Notes: generated by a model not told the origin, from the letters alone. A DNA stretch of 23,300 nt from Pedobacter sp. UBA5917 (GCF_002432345.1 NZ_DJDT01000197.1:1-23300); one strand, 5' to 3'; counted from the stretch's first letter, positions 14,942-23,086 are shown. Program-made: numbers and translations.

Positions 14942-16873
14942 CTATTTCTTTCCGGGCACCTGTTTAATCAACCAGTTCACCAGATCGTTCGTTGCTTTAA
15001 AATTTTCAAAATCTGCAGGTAATTTCCTACCATCGATATATTCGTTATAAAACCATGGATCGCCCACTGCGAAAACCGTTCCCTTGCCATATTTTGCGGT
15101 GGCCACAATTACATCTCCATTATCGGTTAAAGCAGAAACTGCCGGATTTTTCGCAACAATGGTCGAGATTTCTTTGATGTACACTTTTTTCGCGGTTTTA
15201 AAAATGGGGTTCCCTGCGGGTATTTTTATCGCACCCTGCTCAAAGTTTGCTCCCTGTACTTTGTTCCGGCTATCTTCGTTAAAGTGGATACCAAAAGTTT
15301 CGGGAAGGACATTGAATTTCGAGATTTCGCAATTGCCAACATCGTTTAACAGCAATACCAAAACGCCACCTGCTTTTACCCAATCGCTGATCTGTTTGGC
15401 GTGTGCAGCATTCATGAAATTTGGATTTGCAGTTTCTTTTTCGGTATCCGGATCTACAATAATGTAAATACTGGTTCCTTTTAAATTAGCAGTTGCTGGA
15501 GCAGCTTTAAGCGTAGTTGTTTTTAAGCCGGCATCGTTAAATACTTTGCCGAATAACGAAAAACCGTTGTTATCATCTTCGTCCCAAAGGTAATGGAAAG
15601 GGATTTTGTCGCCTGTTGGCCCGGTTGTGTATTCGTTGTTAAAGAAATTATCAACGGTTACGGTTAAACCTTTGCCCGGTTTTGGTAACTGATCAACTTC
15701 CATTTCAGCAGCGGCACAAACAAATGCACCCATGCCTTTAGGATCATTCGTGATTACCTTTTCACTGATGTAATAATCGAAACTGCCATCGCGGTATTTA
15801 GGTTTTCCGCCCAGGCCCGATACGGAAACTGTTTTGGTGAGATTTACCCTTTCATCGCCTGCTTTTTCGATAAATTCTTTCTTTAAACCGGCATAACCTT
15901 TATTTGCGGCAACCATAAAAGATGGTGCCAGCCAGCCCTTGCGTACTCCTTTGGCCAGGCCGTATACAAACATGCTCGATGCCGAACTTTCCAGATAATT
16001 TCCTTTACGGGTTGGCATATCCAAAATATCAAACCAAACACCCGATTTCGGATCCTGGTATTTTACCGCAGCGGTTGCCGTGCGGTTTAAAATGGCAAGC
16101 AATTCTTTACGCTGTGGATGATCGGCCGGAAAATTATCCAATACATCAACCAATGCCATGATGTACCAGCCCATTGCCCTGGCCCAAAAGTTTGGCGATC
16201 TACCAGTGGTTTTATCGGCCCATTGCTCTGTCCTGCTTTCATCGTAACCGTGGTACAACAAACCGGTTTTGGCATCCCTGGCATTTTTTTCCATTACGAT
16301 AAACTGTTTCGCAATGTCATCAAAGGCAGCATCCTTTTTCATCAGCTTTGCGTATTCTGCGTAAAAAGGTTCGCCCATGTATAAGCCATCCAGCCACATC
16401 TGGTTTGGATAAATTTTCTTGTGCCAAAAACCACCTTCTTTGGTACGCGGCTGTTTTTGTAACTGATCGTACAATTTAGTCGCTGCTAAAAGGTATTTCT
16501 GCTGTAAGGTAACTTTGTACAACAACAACAAAGCGCGGCCGTTTTTGATGTTATCGATGTTAAAATCATCGGGTTTATAGGTGGTGATATTGCCTTCTTT
16601 ATCCAGGTAGGCATCCATCGAACTCTGGATGTATTTAAAATATTTTCCTTCGCCGGTGTTGCGCCAAACTGCTGCAGCACCCTCAAGCACAACGCCCATA
16701 TCGTAACTCCATCTAGGTCCTTTGGCACCTTTCAGGACAGTCGTATCCTGAAAAAGTTTCTCCATTGCCGTTAGGGTTAACTGTTCCGACAATTTTTTCT
16801 GGGCGAATCCACTTTGCGTTAAAATGGAAAAACCGATAAGTATAGTTGCTTGATATAGAGTTGATTTCTTCAT
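14942..16873 (-). CDS. GH105 unsaturated galacturonyl/rhamnogalacturonyl hydrolase with C-terminal DUF4350-like domain
   Basis: The N-terminal part (about 25-395) is a GH105 alpha/alpha-barrel that removes the 4,5-unsaturated uronic acid from the end of pectin oligosaccharides. Visible GH105 features are RWSYDMGV (54-61), QMWLDGLYMGEPF (158-170) with the likely catalytic D162, and SPNFWARAMGWYIMAL (226-241). A signal peptide ends QSGFAQ (residues 20-25), so it acts outside the cytoplasm. At 643 residues it is much longer than a stand-alone GH105 of about 370. The C-terminal part (about 405-643) has a Rossmann/GATase1-like pattern, with GTSIYIIVDPDTEKE, WVKAGGVLVLLLND and GKGTVFAVGDPWFYNE, and resembles DUF4350-type domains of unknown role. 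It starts 6 bases after the GH28 stop, so the two are co-transcribed. Confidence 0.9.
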   Translation of the reverse strand: MKKSTLYQATILIGFSILTQSGFAQKKLSEQLTLTAMEKLFQDTTVLKGAKGPRWSYDMGVVLEGAAAVWRNTGEGKYFKYIQSSMDAYLDKEGNITTYKPDDFNIDNIKNGRALLLLYKVTLQQKYLLAATKLYDQLQKQPRTKEGGFWHKKIYPNQMWLDGLYMGEPFYAEYAKLMKKDAAFDDIAKQFIVMEKNARDAKTGLLYHGYDESRTEQWADKTTGRSPNFWARAMGWYIMALVDVLDNFPADHPQRKELLAILNRTATAAVKYQDPKSGVWFDILDMPTRKGNYLESSASSMFVYGLAKGVRKGWLAPSFMVAANKGYAGLKKEFIEKAGDERVNLTKTVSVSGLGGKPKYRDGSFDYYISEKVITNDPKGMGAFVCAAAEMEVDQLPKPGKGLTVTVDNFFNNEYTTGPTGDKIPFHYLWDEDDNNGFSLFGKVFNDAGLKTTTLKAAPATANLKGTSIYIIVDPDTEKETANPNFMNAAHAKQISDWVKAGGVLVLLLNDVGNCEISKFNVLPETFGIHFNEDSRNKVQGANFEQGAIKIPAGNPIFKTAKKVYIKEISTIVAKNPAVSALTDNGDVIVATAKYGKGTVFAVGDPWFYNEYIDGRKLPADFENFKATNDLVNWLIKQVPGKK

Positions 16874-16879
16874 TTTACG

Positions 16880-18550
16880 TTATTTTGAAATTTCCAATGC
16901 TTTTTTATCCACCTCTGTTGCCAAAAGTGAAGCCATTTTTGCTTTGGACACATCTGTTCCGCTGATTTTTACACCTTTTGATTTTTCGCCCGAAACATCA
17001 AATAAAACCTTACTGTTAGCCGGGTAAGTGAGTTTACTGATGTTGATATTGGACCCGTTCTGGATCATTACCACCGGACTGGTATCATCGGTAATTACAT
17101 TTACATTTTTCAGGAAAATACCGGCAGCTTCAATAATTTCGATGCCTTTTTTCGCTTTTATGGTTACGTTTTCAAGGTGTACATCTTTGATGTTCATTTC
17201 GGGCAGCCCCCTGAAAAATATTGCTTTTTCGGCACCATTGGCTACCACATCCTTAATATAAAAATTCCTGAACTGCGGGGTAGCTTCGGTAACAGGCACC
17301 GTTACCGTTTTAATGGCTTCGCGTTTCTCTCCAGCTAATGGAACCGGATCAACCGCAGCATAATACATATCGAACAGGATGGCTTCGCCGGGGATATCGA
17401 TCATGTTGATATTATTGATATAGATATTTTCTACCACACCGCCACGGCCACGCGTTGTTTTAAAACGCAGACCGATATCGGTACCGATAAAGGAACAATC
17501 GTATACCCAGATATTTTTGGCACCACCACTCATTTCACTGCCGATTACAAAACCGCCATGTGCATGGTAAACGATGTTATTTCTTACAATTACATTTTCG
17601 GTTGGCACACCACGTTTACGCCCGGCTTCGTCCCTGCCCGATTTGATGCAGATCCCATCGTCGCCAACATCAAAAGTGCTGCCCTCTATCAATACATTTT
17701 TGCACGATTCTACATCAACACCATCGCCATTTTGTGCAAACCATGGGTTTTTTACCTGTAAATTTCTTAGTGTTAAATCTTCGCAGAGCAATGGGTGTAA
17801 ATTCCATGCCGGCGAATTCTGAAAAGTAACACCTTCTAAAAGTATTTTTTTACAGCCGGTTAATACCAATAAATTGGGGCGGAGAAAATCTTTGATATCA
17901 TCATAATCTGCCGCAGTTTTTCCTGCTTCGATTACACCTGCATTTTTGGTATTCGAACCTTTAACGGTTTTCTCTGATGGATACCACATTTTGCCGTCGG
18001 CTTTAACGATTCCGCCCGATGCAACCAGGTTTTTCCATTGTGTTTCGGTAAGTTTATCTTTTTTAACCATGCGCCATGCACCACCGTTACCATCAATGAT
18101 CCCGCTTCCGGTAATGGCAATATTTTCGAGATTTACACCCGAAATTGGACTCTGGTTCCGCCATGCCGGCTGACCTTCCCAATTCCCTTGAACGAGTTTA
18201 TACTGATTAAAATCGGCAGTAAACTGAAGAATGGCATCGCGTTTTAAATGCAGGTTTACGTTACTTTTTAACTCGATAGGTCCTGTTAACCATAAACCTG
18301 AAGGAACCAACACCACCCCGCCTCCTTTTTGGCTTACACTGGCAATGGTTTTATTAATACTTTGGGTATTCAGGGTTATACCGTCGCCTTTTGCACCAAA
18401 GCTGATAATGCTTGTGGTATCTTTTTTAAATTTAACCTGCTGTATAACGGGTAAGCTTTGCTTTTGTTGGGCTATAGCCGTTGCAGAAGATAAAATCAAA
18501 CATGCGAGAGCTATTTTAATATGGCATAAACTACCAGAAATATGTTTCAT
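16880..18550 (-). CDS. Polygalacturonase (glycoside hydrolase family 28)
   Basis: This enzyme hydrolyses alpha-1,4-galacturonosyl linkages in polygalacturonan or oligogalacturonides. The start at 18550 gives MKHISGSLCHIKIALACL and a signal peptide ending ATAIAQ. A start 28 codons upstream (18634) would add a non-signal extension covering the promoter region and is rejected. The protein is 556 residues. GH28 motifs are NGDGVD (274-279), GDDGICIKSGRD (296-307) with D297 and D298, HGGFVIGSEMSGG (331-343) and RFKTTRGRGG (362-371). These match the family's N-x-D, DD, G-H-G and R-x-K signatures; the NGD form and the added segments are common in exo-acting Bacteroidota enzymes, so exo action is possible. 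GH105 follows after 6 bases. A candidate promoter and a 16-base motif lie upstream. Confidence 0.95.
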   Translation of the reverse strand: MKHISGSLCHIKIALACLILSSATAIAQQKQSLPVIQQVKFKKDTTSIISFGAKGDGITLNTQSINKTIASVSQKGGGVVLVPSGLWLTGPIELKSNVNLHLKRDAILQFTADFNQYKLVQGNWEGQPAWRNQSPISGVNLENIAITGSGIIDGNGGAWRMVKKDKLTETQWKNLVASGGIVKADGKMWYPSEKTVKGSNTKNAGVIEAGKTAADYDDIKDFLRPNLLVLTGCKKILLEGVTFQNSPAWNLHPLLCEDLTLRNLQVKNPWFAQNGDGVDVESCKNVLIEGSTFDVGDDGICIKSGRDEAGRKRGVPTENVIVRNNIVYHAHGGFVIGSEMSGGAKNIWVYDCSFIGTDIGLRFKTTRGRGGVVENIYINNINMIDIPGEAILFDMYYAAVDPVPLAGEKREAIKTVTVPVTEATPQFRNFYIKDVVANGAEKAIFFRGLPEMNIKDVHLENVTIKAKKGIEIIEAAGIFLKNVNVITDDTSPVVMIQNGSNINISKLTYPANSKVLFDVSGEKSKGVKISGTDVSKAKMASLLATEVDKKALEISK

Positions 18551-18565
18551 TATTTGCGCTGTTAA

Positions 18566-18591
18566 ATTATACTTGGTTATTGTAATAACAA
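18566..18591 (-). promoter_or_regulatory. Candidate promoter of the GH28-GH105 unit
   Basis: On the minus strand, TTG (18589-18591) is followed 17 bases later by TATAAT (18566-18571), which overlaps TAATTTAA, a partial match to the Bacteroidota -7 motif TAnnTTTG at a spacing of about 19. It is 16 bases upstream of the GH28 start, downstream of the pectinesterase terminator. The match is weak. Confidence 0.3.
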
Positions 18592-18627
18592 GTGTACGTT
18601 GTTTGCATTTAAAACAGAAGAGAAATC

Positions 18628-18643
18628 TATGCAATCGTTACCG
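18628..18643 (-). promoter_or_regulatory. Shared motif CGGTAACGATTGCATA, candidate regulator site (copy A)
   Basis: The minus-strand sequence CGGTAACGATTGCATA matches CGGGAACGATTGCACA at 19815-19830 in 14 of 16 positions. It is about 40 bases upstream of the candidate GH28 promoter, a plausible activator position. Confidence 0.4.
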
Positions 18644-18658
18644 GAAACCAAAGCAAAA

Positions 18659-18680
18659 AAGCGCCCTAAAAAAGGCGCTT
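18659..18680 (-). terminator. Rho-independent terminator after the second pectin methylesterase
   Basis: AAGCGCC (18659-18665) and GGCGCTT (18674-18680) form a 7-bp GC-rich stem. On the minus strand it runs into TTTTTTGC. It lies 30 bases past the pectinesterase stop and separates that gene from GH28. Confidence 0.85.
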
Positions 18681-18709
18681 AATAACTATATATCAACAAG
18701 TTAAATGCG

Positions 18710-19666
18710 TTATTTAACTTCAGGAACCCAACCTCGGAAAACGTTTTCCAAAATATAGTCCCTGTACTCATTATCAGTTAATTGGTGCGACCAAACGGCC
18801 CTGTTTTTTGGATCGGCACCCTTGCCGGTACTTTTATATTCAGCATAATAAGCTGTTTTTTCGTTGCTCTCTTTGCCCCAGTTGTTCCAGCCTTCGGGGC
18901 GGATAAAATCGGGCATTTCGCAATTAAGGTAAGCTACTTTGGCATAAGGCCTCCATGGGCGGCCCAGGTAAAAACTATTGACGGACGCATCTCCCCTGAT
19001 TTTACACTTATTGAATACATAGCCGAATTTGGTGGTATCGGCGGTTGAGGCAGCAGTAATGTAACCGGCTTTTTTGCAAAAAAGGGTACAGCTTTCGAAC
19101 CATGCCGTAGAAGCTCCAAAAATAAAATCGACCGTTCCCTCTATGTAACAGTTTTTATAATATTGGCGGTTATTGCCTCCATAGGTGTAAAGTGTATCCT
19201 GAAAACCTAAAAACCTGCAGTTGATAAATACCAGTTTATCGCCACCGGCCCAAACGGCAACGGCCTGCCCAACGGGGCCTGATGAATTTTCGAAGGTGAT
19301 GTTCTCGGCAGAGAAACCTTCGCCATAAATGTAAAAACTTGATGAACCTGAGGTACCTTTTTCTTCGCCAAAAGCATTTTTCTTCTGGGCATAATCATCG
19401 TAGGTTAAAATAGTTTCATTCAGACTCTCGCCAATAAACTTTACATTCTTTTTTGAGGCCGCGAGGATCAGTTTTTCTTTGTAAATACCTTTTCTGATCA
19501 GAATTACTGTTGTTTTGTTCCTAAAATCGGGTACGGCATGGATGGCTTCCTGTACGGTTTTAAAGTTTCCACTGCCATCTGCTGCCACCACAAAATCGGG
19601 TTTAACATCAATGGCATTTGCAACCGATGAAATAAAAACAAGAAAAAATAAAATGATCGCTCTCAT
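18710..19666 (-). CDS. Pectin methylesterase (carbohydrate esterase family 8), second copy
   Basis: This is a second CE8 enzyme, 318 residues, paralogous to the one at 1561-2577. All catalytic positions are intact: GQAVAV with Q134, FQDTLY with Q156 and D157, DFIFG with D180, and LGRPWRPYAK with R236 and W238. The signal peptide ends SSVANA (about residue 18). The two CE8 proteins share the core motifs and the C-terminal TAYYAEY/TAFYAEY and QLTD(N/K)E segments, so they are related duplicates or co-inherited paralogues; they may differ in preference for methylation pattern or chain length, which cannot be read here. A terminator ends the gene, so it is probably its own transcription unit, divergent from GH43. 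Confidence 0.95.
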   Translation of the reverse strand: MRAIILFFLVFISSVANAIDVKPDFVVAADGSGNFKTVQEAIHAVPDFRNKTTVILIRKGIYKEKLILAASKKNVKFIGESLNETILTYDDYAQKKNAFGEEKGTSGSSSFYIYGEGFSAENITFENSSGPVGQAVAVWAGGDKLVFINCRFLGFQDTLYTYGGNNRQYYKNCYIEGTVDFIFGASTAWFESCTLFCKKAGYITAASTADTTKFGYVFNKCKIRGDASVNSFYLGRPWRPYAKVAYLNCEMPDFIRPEGWNNWGKESNEKTAYYAEYKSTGKGADPKNRAVWSHQLTDNEYRDYILENVFRGWVPEVK

Positions 19667-19802
19667 ATTGATCTGGTTAGGTTATAATTAAAATCGGCCA
19701 CGTAAAAGTATAAATCTTAACGCAGCCGTGTTTTAAAAATATATGATGAACAATTTTAATCATTAATATCGAAGCGGAAGAAGTTTCTGCCGGATTAAAC
19801 AT

Positions 19803-19830
19803 TGCAAACGATGTCGGGAACGATTGCACA
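19803..19830 (+). promoter_or_regulatory. Inverted repeat TGCAAACG-N10-CGATTGCA containing the shared motif (copy B)
   Basis: TGCAAACG (19803-19810) and CGATTGCA (19821-19828) are inverted repeats with one mismatch, separated by 10 bases. The right half lies in CGGGAACGATTGCACA (19815-19830), which matches the GH28 upstream motif in 14 of 16 positions. The position, between divergent start codons, suits a regulator acting on both pectin methylesterase and GH43. Confidence 0.45.
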
Positions 19831-19906
19831 ATATCACCTTGCCCGTAAATAAAAAAAGAGTTAACCTTGTTGGTAGGCTAAGTCATCAATTGCATCTTAG
19901 GGTTAG

Positions 19907-19927
19907 ACCCTGAATCGAGTTCAGGGT
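19907..19927. repeat. Hairpin ACCCTGAA-TCGAG-TTCAGGGT in the GH43 5' region
   Basis: There is a perfect 8-bp stem around 5 bases, followed by GACGATCAG. The unit TTCAGGGTGACG is typical of dispersed repeats in this bacterial group. It lies about 49 bases before the GH43 start and would be in the leader RNA if transcription starts upstream. Confidence 0.6.
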
Positions 19928-19975
19928 GACGATCAGCTGTTATTAACCAAATATTGCCACAAATATCATTGCAAG

Positions 19976-21631
19976 ATGAAATATCTATACAGTTTCACCC
20001 TAATTTTAGGCCTTAGCATAAATGTATTCGCCCAACAAAAGCCGGATAAACCCTATGTATCCAAGGTTTGGGTTGCCGATCAGGGAAATGGAACCTATAA
20101 AAACCCGGTTATCAATGCCGATTATTCCGATCCGGATGCCATACGTGTAGGCGACGATTTTTATCTTATTGCTTCCAGTTTTGACGCCATTCCGGGCTTA
20201 CCGATTCTGCATTCGAAAGATCTGGTGAACTGGAAAATTATCGGTCATGCTTTAAAACGCCAGCCACCTTTCGAACATTTTGAAAAAACACAACATGGTA
20301 ATGGAGTTTGGGCGCCTTCTATCCGCTACCACAATGGCGAATTTTACATTTATTACCCTGATCCCGATTTCGGTATTTATTTAACCAGGGCAAAAAGCAT
20401 AACAGGCGAGTGGAGTACCCCAAAATTGGTTGTGGCAGGTAAAGGTTTGATAGATCCCTGCCCACTTTGGGATGAAGATGGTAAAGCCTACCTGGCCTAC
20501 GCTTACGCAGGTAGCCGTGCAGGGATAAAAAGTGTATTGGCTGTAATGCCGTTAACAGGCGATGGTTCGCAGGCCACGGAAACCGGCAGAATTGTATACG
20601 ATGGGCATGAACTCGATCCAACCATCGAAGGACCGAAGTTTTACAAACGCAATGGTTATTACTATCTATTTGCACCGGCGGGAGGCGTTTCTACAGGGTG
20701 GCAGCTTGTATTACGGAGTAAAAATATTTATGGCCCCTACGAAAGAAAAGTAGTGATGGATCAGGAGAAATCTTTGGTAAATGGTCCGCATCAGGGTGCC
20801 TGGGTAAACACACAGATCGGCGAAGACTGGTTCCTCCACTTTCAGGACAAAGATGCTTACGGCCGTGTAGTGCATTTACAACCTATGAAATGGCTTAATA
20901 ACTGGCCGGTTATCGGGCTTGATGCAGATGGTGATGGAAAAGGCGAACCGGTTAGTACTTATAAAAAACCAAATGTGGGTAAAGTTTATCCGATTGAAAC
21001 GCCGGTAGAAAGTGATGAATTTGACAAAGAAAAATTAGGTTTGCAATGGCAATGGCAAGCCAATCCGCAGCCAACATGGTTATTTACCGATGCAGCCAAA
21101 AGTGTATTAAAACTATATACTTCGAAAATACCCGATGAAGCGAAAAACCTGTGGGATGTTCCGAACTTATTGATGCAAAAATTCCCGGCCGATGAATTTA
21201 TAGCTACCACAAAACTTTTGTTTAAACCCAACCCAAAATTAGAAAACGAAAAAACAGGTTTAGTGGTAATGGGGAGAAGTTATGCAGAAATCAGCATTAA
21301 AAGTAAAAAAGATGGATTGTACCTGTTTTATGGCACCTGCCAAAATGCTGATAAGGGAAAAACAGAGAACGAAAAGGAAATTACCAAACTAAATCAAACA
21401 GCTATCGGATCGGGCACAGTTTACTTCCGCGTAAAAGTTACTGCGGGAGCAAAATGCCAATTTAGTTATAGCGAAGATGGAATAAACTTCAGTAACGTGG
21501 GTGATGAATTCCAGGCTACTGCAGGACAATGGATCGGCGCTAAAATAGGAATATTTGCTATTAGGGATACACAAACTAATGATTCAGGAATTGCAGAATA
21601 TGATTGGTTCCGTATAGAAGCTTTAAAATAA
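19976..21631 (+). CDS. Glycoside hydrolase family 43 (arabinofuranosidase/xylosidase/galactosidase type)
   Basis: This is an exported GH43 five-bladed beta-propeller enzyme, 551 residues, probably removing arabinose, xylose or galactose side groups from pectin. The signal peptide ends INVFAQ (residues 15-20). GH43 residues are visible: catalytic base D52 in ADYSDPDAI, the pKa-modulating D160 in GLIDPCPLWDEDG, and general acid E218 in DPTIEGPKF. WAPSIRYHNGEFYIYY (112-127) is a typical blade. The C-terminal part (about 335-551) is a beta-sandwich domain of the kind that closes the active site in larger GH43 xylosidases, ending in IAEYDWFRIEALK. The substrate cannot be decided from motifs; the locus suggests a pectic side chain. 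It is followed after 5 bases by a CE12 esterase, so both are co-transcribed. Confidence 0.9.
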   Translation: MKYLYSFTLILGLSINVFAQQKPDKPYVSKVWVADQGNGTYKNPVINADYSDPDAIRVGDDFYLIASSFDAIPGLPILHSKDLVNWKIIGHALKRQPPFEHFEKTQHGNGVWAPSIRYHNGEFYIYYPDPDFGIYLTRAKSITGEWSTPKLVVAGKGLIDPCPLWDEDGKAYLAYAYAGSRAGIKSVLAVMPLTGDGSQATETGRIVYDGHELDPTIEGPKFYKRNGYYYLFAPAGGVSTGWQLVLRSKNIYGPYERKVVMDQEKSLVNGPHQGAWVNTQIGEDWFLHFQDKDAYGRVVHLQPMKWLNNWPVIGLDADGDGKGEPVSTYKKPNVGKVYPIETPVESDEFDKEKLGLQWQWQANPQPTWLFTDAAKSVLKLYTSKIPDEAKNLWDVPNLLMQKFPADEFIATTKLLFKPNPKLENEKTGLVVMGRSYAEISIKSKKDGLYLFYGTCQNADKGKTENEKEITKLNQTAIGSGTVYFRVKVTAGAKCQFSYSEDGINFSNVGDEFQATAGQWIGAKIGIFAIRDTQTNDSGIAEYDWFRIEALK

Positions 21632-21636
21632 AAGTT

Positions 21637-22422
21637 ATGAAAAAGTATTTTATTACCGCTTTTGCATTAGCAATTGTACTCATGTCGTTCAGCATGAAAC
21701 TGAAACCGGTTAAAGTTTACCTCATTGGCGATTCTACGGTTGCCGATTATACTTTGGATGAAGGTTACCTGCAAAAGAAATACCCGATTACGGGCTGGGG
21801 ACAGGTTTTTCAACAATTTCTGACAAAAAATAGCTTAAAAAAATTAACTAACCTGATTAAAAGCGATAGCGCTTTGGTTATCGACAAAGCAAAAGGCGGC
21901 AGAAGTACCCGGACTTTTTTTGAAGAGGGGCGATGGAAAGAGGTTTTATCTACTCTGGAAAAGAACGACCTGGTATTGATCCAATTCGGGCATAACGATG
22001 CCGCGAAAGATAAACCTGAACGTTATGTAGACATTCCGGGCTACAAAACTTTTTTGAGCATGTATGTAAAAGAAACAAGGGAAAAAGGCGCCCTACCGAT
22101 CCTTATCACACCTGTTACCCGGAACTATCCCTGGAAAGATGGTAAACTTGGCAGTGCACATGGCGAATATCCACAGGCAGTAAAAGATGTTGCCAAAGAA
22201 CTAAATGTACCAATCATCGATCTTACCTCGCTTTCGGCAGCATTTTTTACCGCAAAAGGAAACGACTTTGTAAGTAAACATTACTTCATGAATTTAGATT
22301 CGGGCAAATATGAAGCTTATCCGAAAGGCCAGAAAGACAATACACATTTCCAACCGGAAGGCGCAAAGGAAGTAGCAAGGCTGGTTTATGAGGGATTGAA
22401 GGAGATTAATAAAGTTAAATAG
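21637..22422 (+). CDS. Rhamnogalacturonan acetylesterase (SGNH hydrolase, CE12-like), second copy
   Basis: The start at 21637 (MKKYFITAFALAIVL) gives an N-terminal hydrophobic signal and follows the GH43 stop by 5 bases. The upstream in-frame ATG at 21604 lies inside GH43 and is rejected. The 261-residue protein has the SGNH blocks: LIGDSTVADY with S33, GGRST with G88, QFGHND with N120, and KDNTHFQP with D234 and H237. It is likely exported and removes acetyl esters from rhamnogalacturonan. Compared with the copy at 2592-3332 it has an insertion around residues 60-80 and a longer link before the last block (YEAYPKGQKDNTH), so substrate range may differ. Both copies follow a pectin-active enzyme gene closely. 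Confidence 0.92.
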   Translation: MKKYFITAFALAIVLMSFSMKLKPVKVYLIGDSTVADYTLDEGYLQKKYPITGWGQVFQQFLTKNSLKKLTNLIKSDSALVIDKAKGGRSTRTFFEEGRWKEVLSTLEKNDLVLIQFGHNDAAKDKPERYVDIPGYKTFLSMYVKETREKGALPILITPVTRNYPWKDGKLGSAHGEYPQAVKDVAKELNVPIIDLTSLSAAFFTAKGNDFVSKHYFMNLDSGKYEAYPKGQKDNTHFQPEGAKEVARLVYEGLKEINKVK

Positions 22423-22445
22423 TTTTTTAACCACGATTTTCTAGT

Positions 22446-22529
22446 AGACCTCGCAGGTTTAATTCGTGTCTTATATTGCTTTTAACGGCCTCATTGAGGG
22501 CTGCGCCGTTTAGAAAACCTGCGAGGTCT
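22446..22529. repeat. Nested inverted repeat (AGACCTCGCAGGTTT ... AAACCTGCGAGGTCT)
   Basis: The outer 15-bp arms (22446-22460 and 22515-22529) are perfectly complementary. Inside, AACGGC (22484-22489) pairs with GCCGTT (22505-22510), and CCTCATTGAGG (22489-22499) is a third small palindrome. The 84-bp element lies between convergent genes and could work as a two-way transcript end, but lacks T runs. Confidence 0.75.
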
Positions 22530-22538
22530 GTAGTGATT

Positions 22539-22973
22539 TTATCCCACCATTACTTTTGCTGTAATTGCCAGTCTGTTCCAGGCGTTAATGGTAACAATGG
22601 CCATAATGATCTGCGCCAATTCTGATTCGCTAAAAAAGCCTGCGGCCTTTTGATAAGTAGCATCAGAAACGTGGTTGGTAATTAAGGTTACTTCTTCAGT
22701 TAAAGCTAAAACTGCTTTTTCTTTTTCAGTAAATAAAGTTGTTTCTTTCCATGCATTTAAAAGGTACAAACGTTGTTCGGTTTCGCCTATTTTACGCGCA
22801 TCGGTAGAGTGCATGTTTAAGCAAAATGCACAGCCGTTAATTTGCGAGGCACGCATTTTAATCAGCTCTAAAAGAATCGGATCTATTTTGCTGGTTGATA
22901 AATATTTCTCTAAACCGTACATGGCCTGATAAGCTGCAGGTTCTACTTTTGGGATATCAATTCTACTTTCCAT
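22539..22973 (-). CDS. Carboxymuconolactone decarboxylase / AhpD-like alkylhydroperoxidase family protein
   Basis: This is a small 144-residue all-helical protein of the AhpD-like family. The redox signature is visible as NGCAFCLNMHSTDAR, with the CxxC pair C48 and C51 and H55, which in AhpD reduces peroxidase partners. The rest (MRASQ before the motif, the ALTEEVTLI segment, and a C-terminal INAWNRLAI helix) is typical of single-domain AhpD-core proteins. It is convergent with the acetylesterase gene, separated by a palindromic element, and flanked on the other side by repeats. Nothing links it to pectin use, so I regard it as a neighbour outside the locus. The precise partner or substrate is unknown. 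Confidence 0.88.
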   Translation of the reverse strand: MESRIDIPKVEPAAYQAMYGLEKYLSTSKIDPILLELIKMRASQINGCAFCLNMHSTDARKIGETEQRLYLLNAWKETTLFTEKEKAVLALTEEVTLITNHVSDATYQKAAGFFSESELAQIIMAIVTINAWNRLAITAKVMVG

Positions 22974-23086
22974 TTTATTTGTTTTTTGATTACGATGTAA
23001 AGGTCGGCAACTTAAAAAGCAAAAAACTTAATCTAGTTCAAGAAATGGATTTTGTAGCCGGAAAGGTTGGGTATAGCAGTAATTCT

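Larger units (their letters stand above)
19667..19975. other. Divergent regulatory region between pectin methylesterase and GH43
   Basis: These 309 non-coding bases hold both 5' regions. They contain an imperfect inverted repeat (19803-19828), the shared 16-base motif (19815-19830) and a perfect 8-bp hairpin close to GH43 (19907-19927). On the minus strand TACTTTTA (about 19706-19713) is a near match to the -7 motif TAnnTTTG, without a good -33 partner. Confidence 0.6.

Noticed and set aside
18551..18634. N-terminal extension of the GH28 gene from an upstream start
   Set aside because: The extra 28 residues precede a complete signal peptide and would cover the promoter region; the start at 18550 fits an exported enzyme.
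22539..22973. AhpD-like gene as a member of the pectin locus
   Set aside because: It is convergent, separated by a palindrome, and has no known role in pectin or uronate metabolism.
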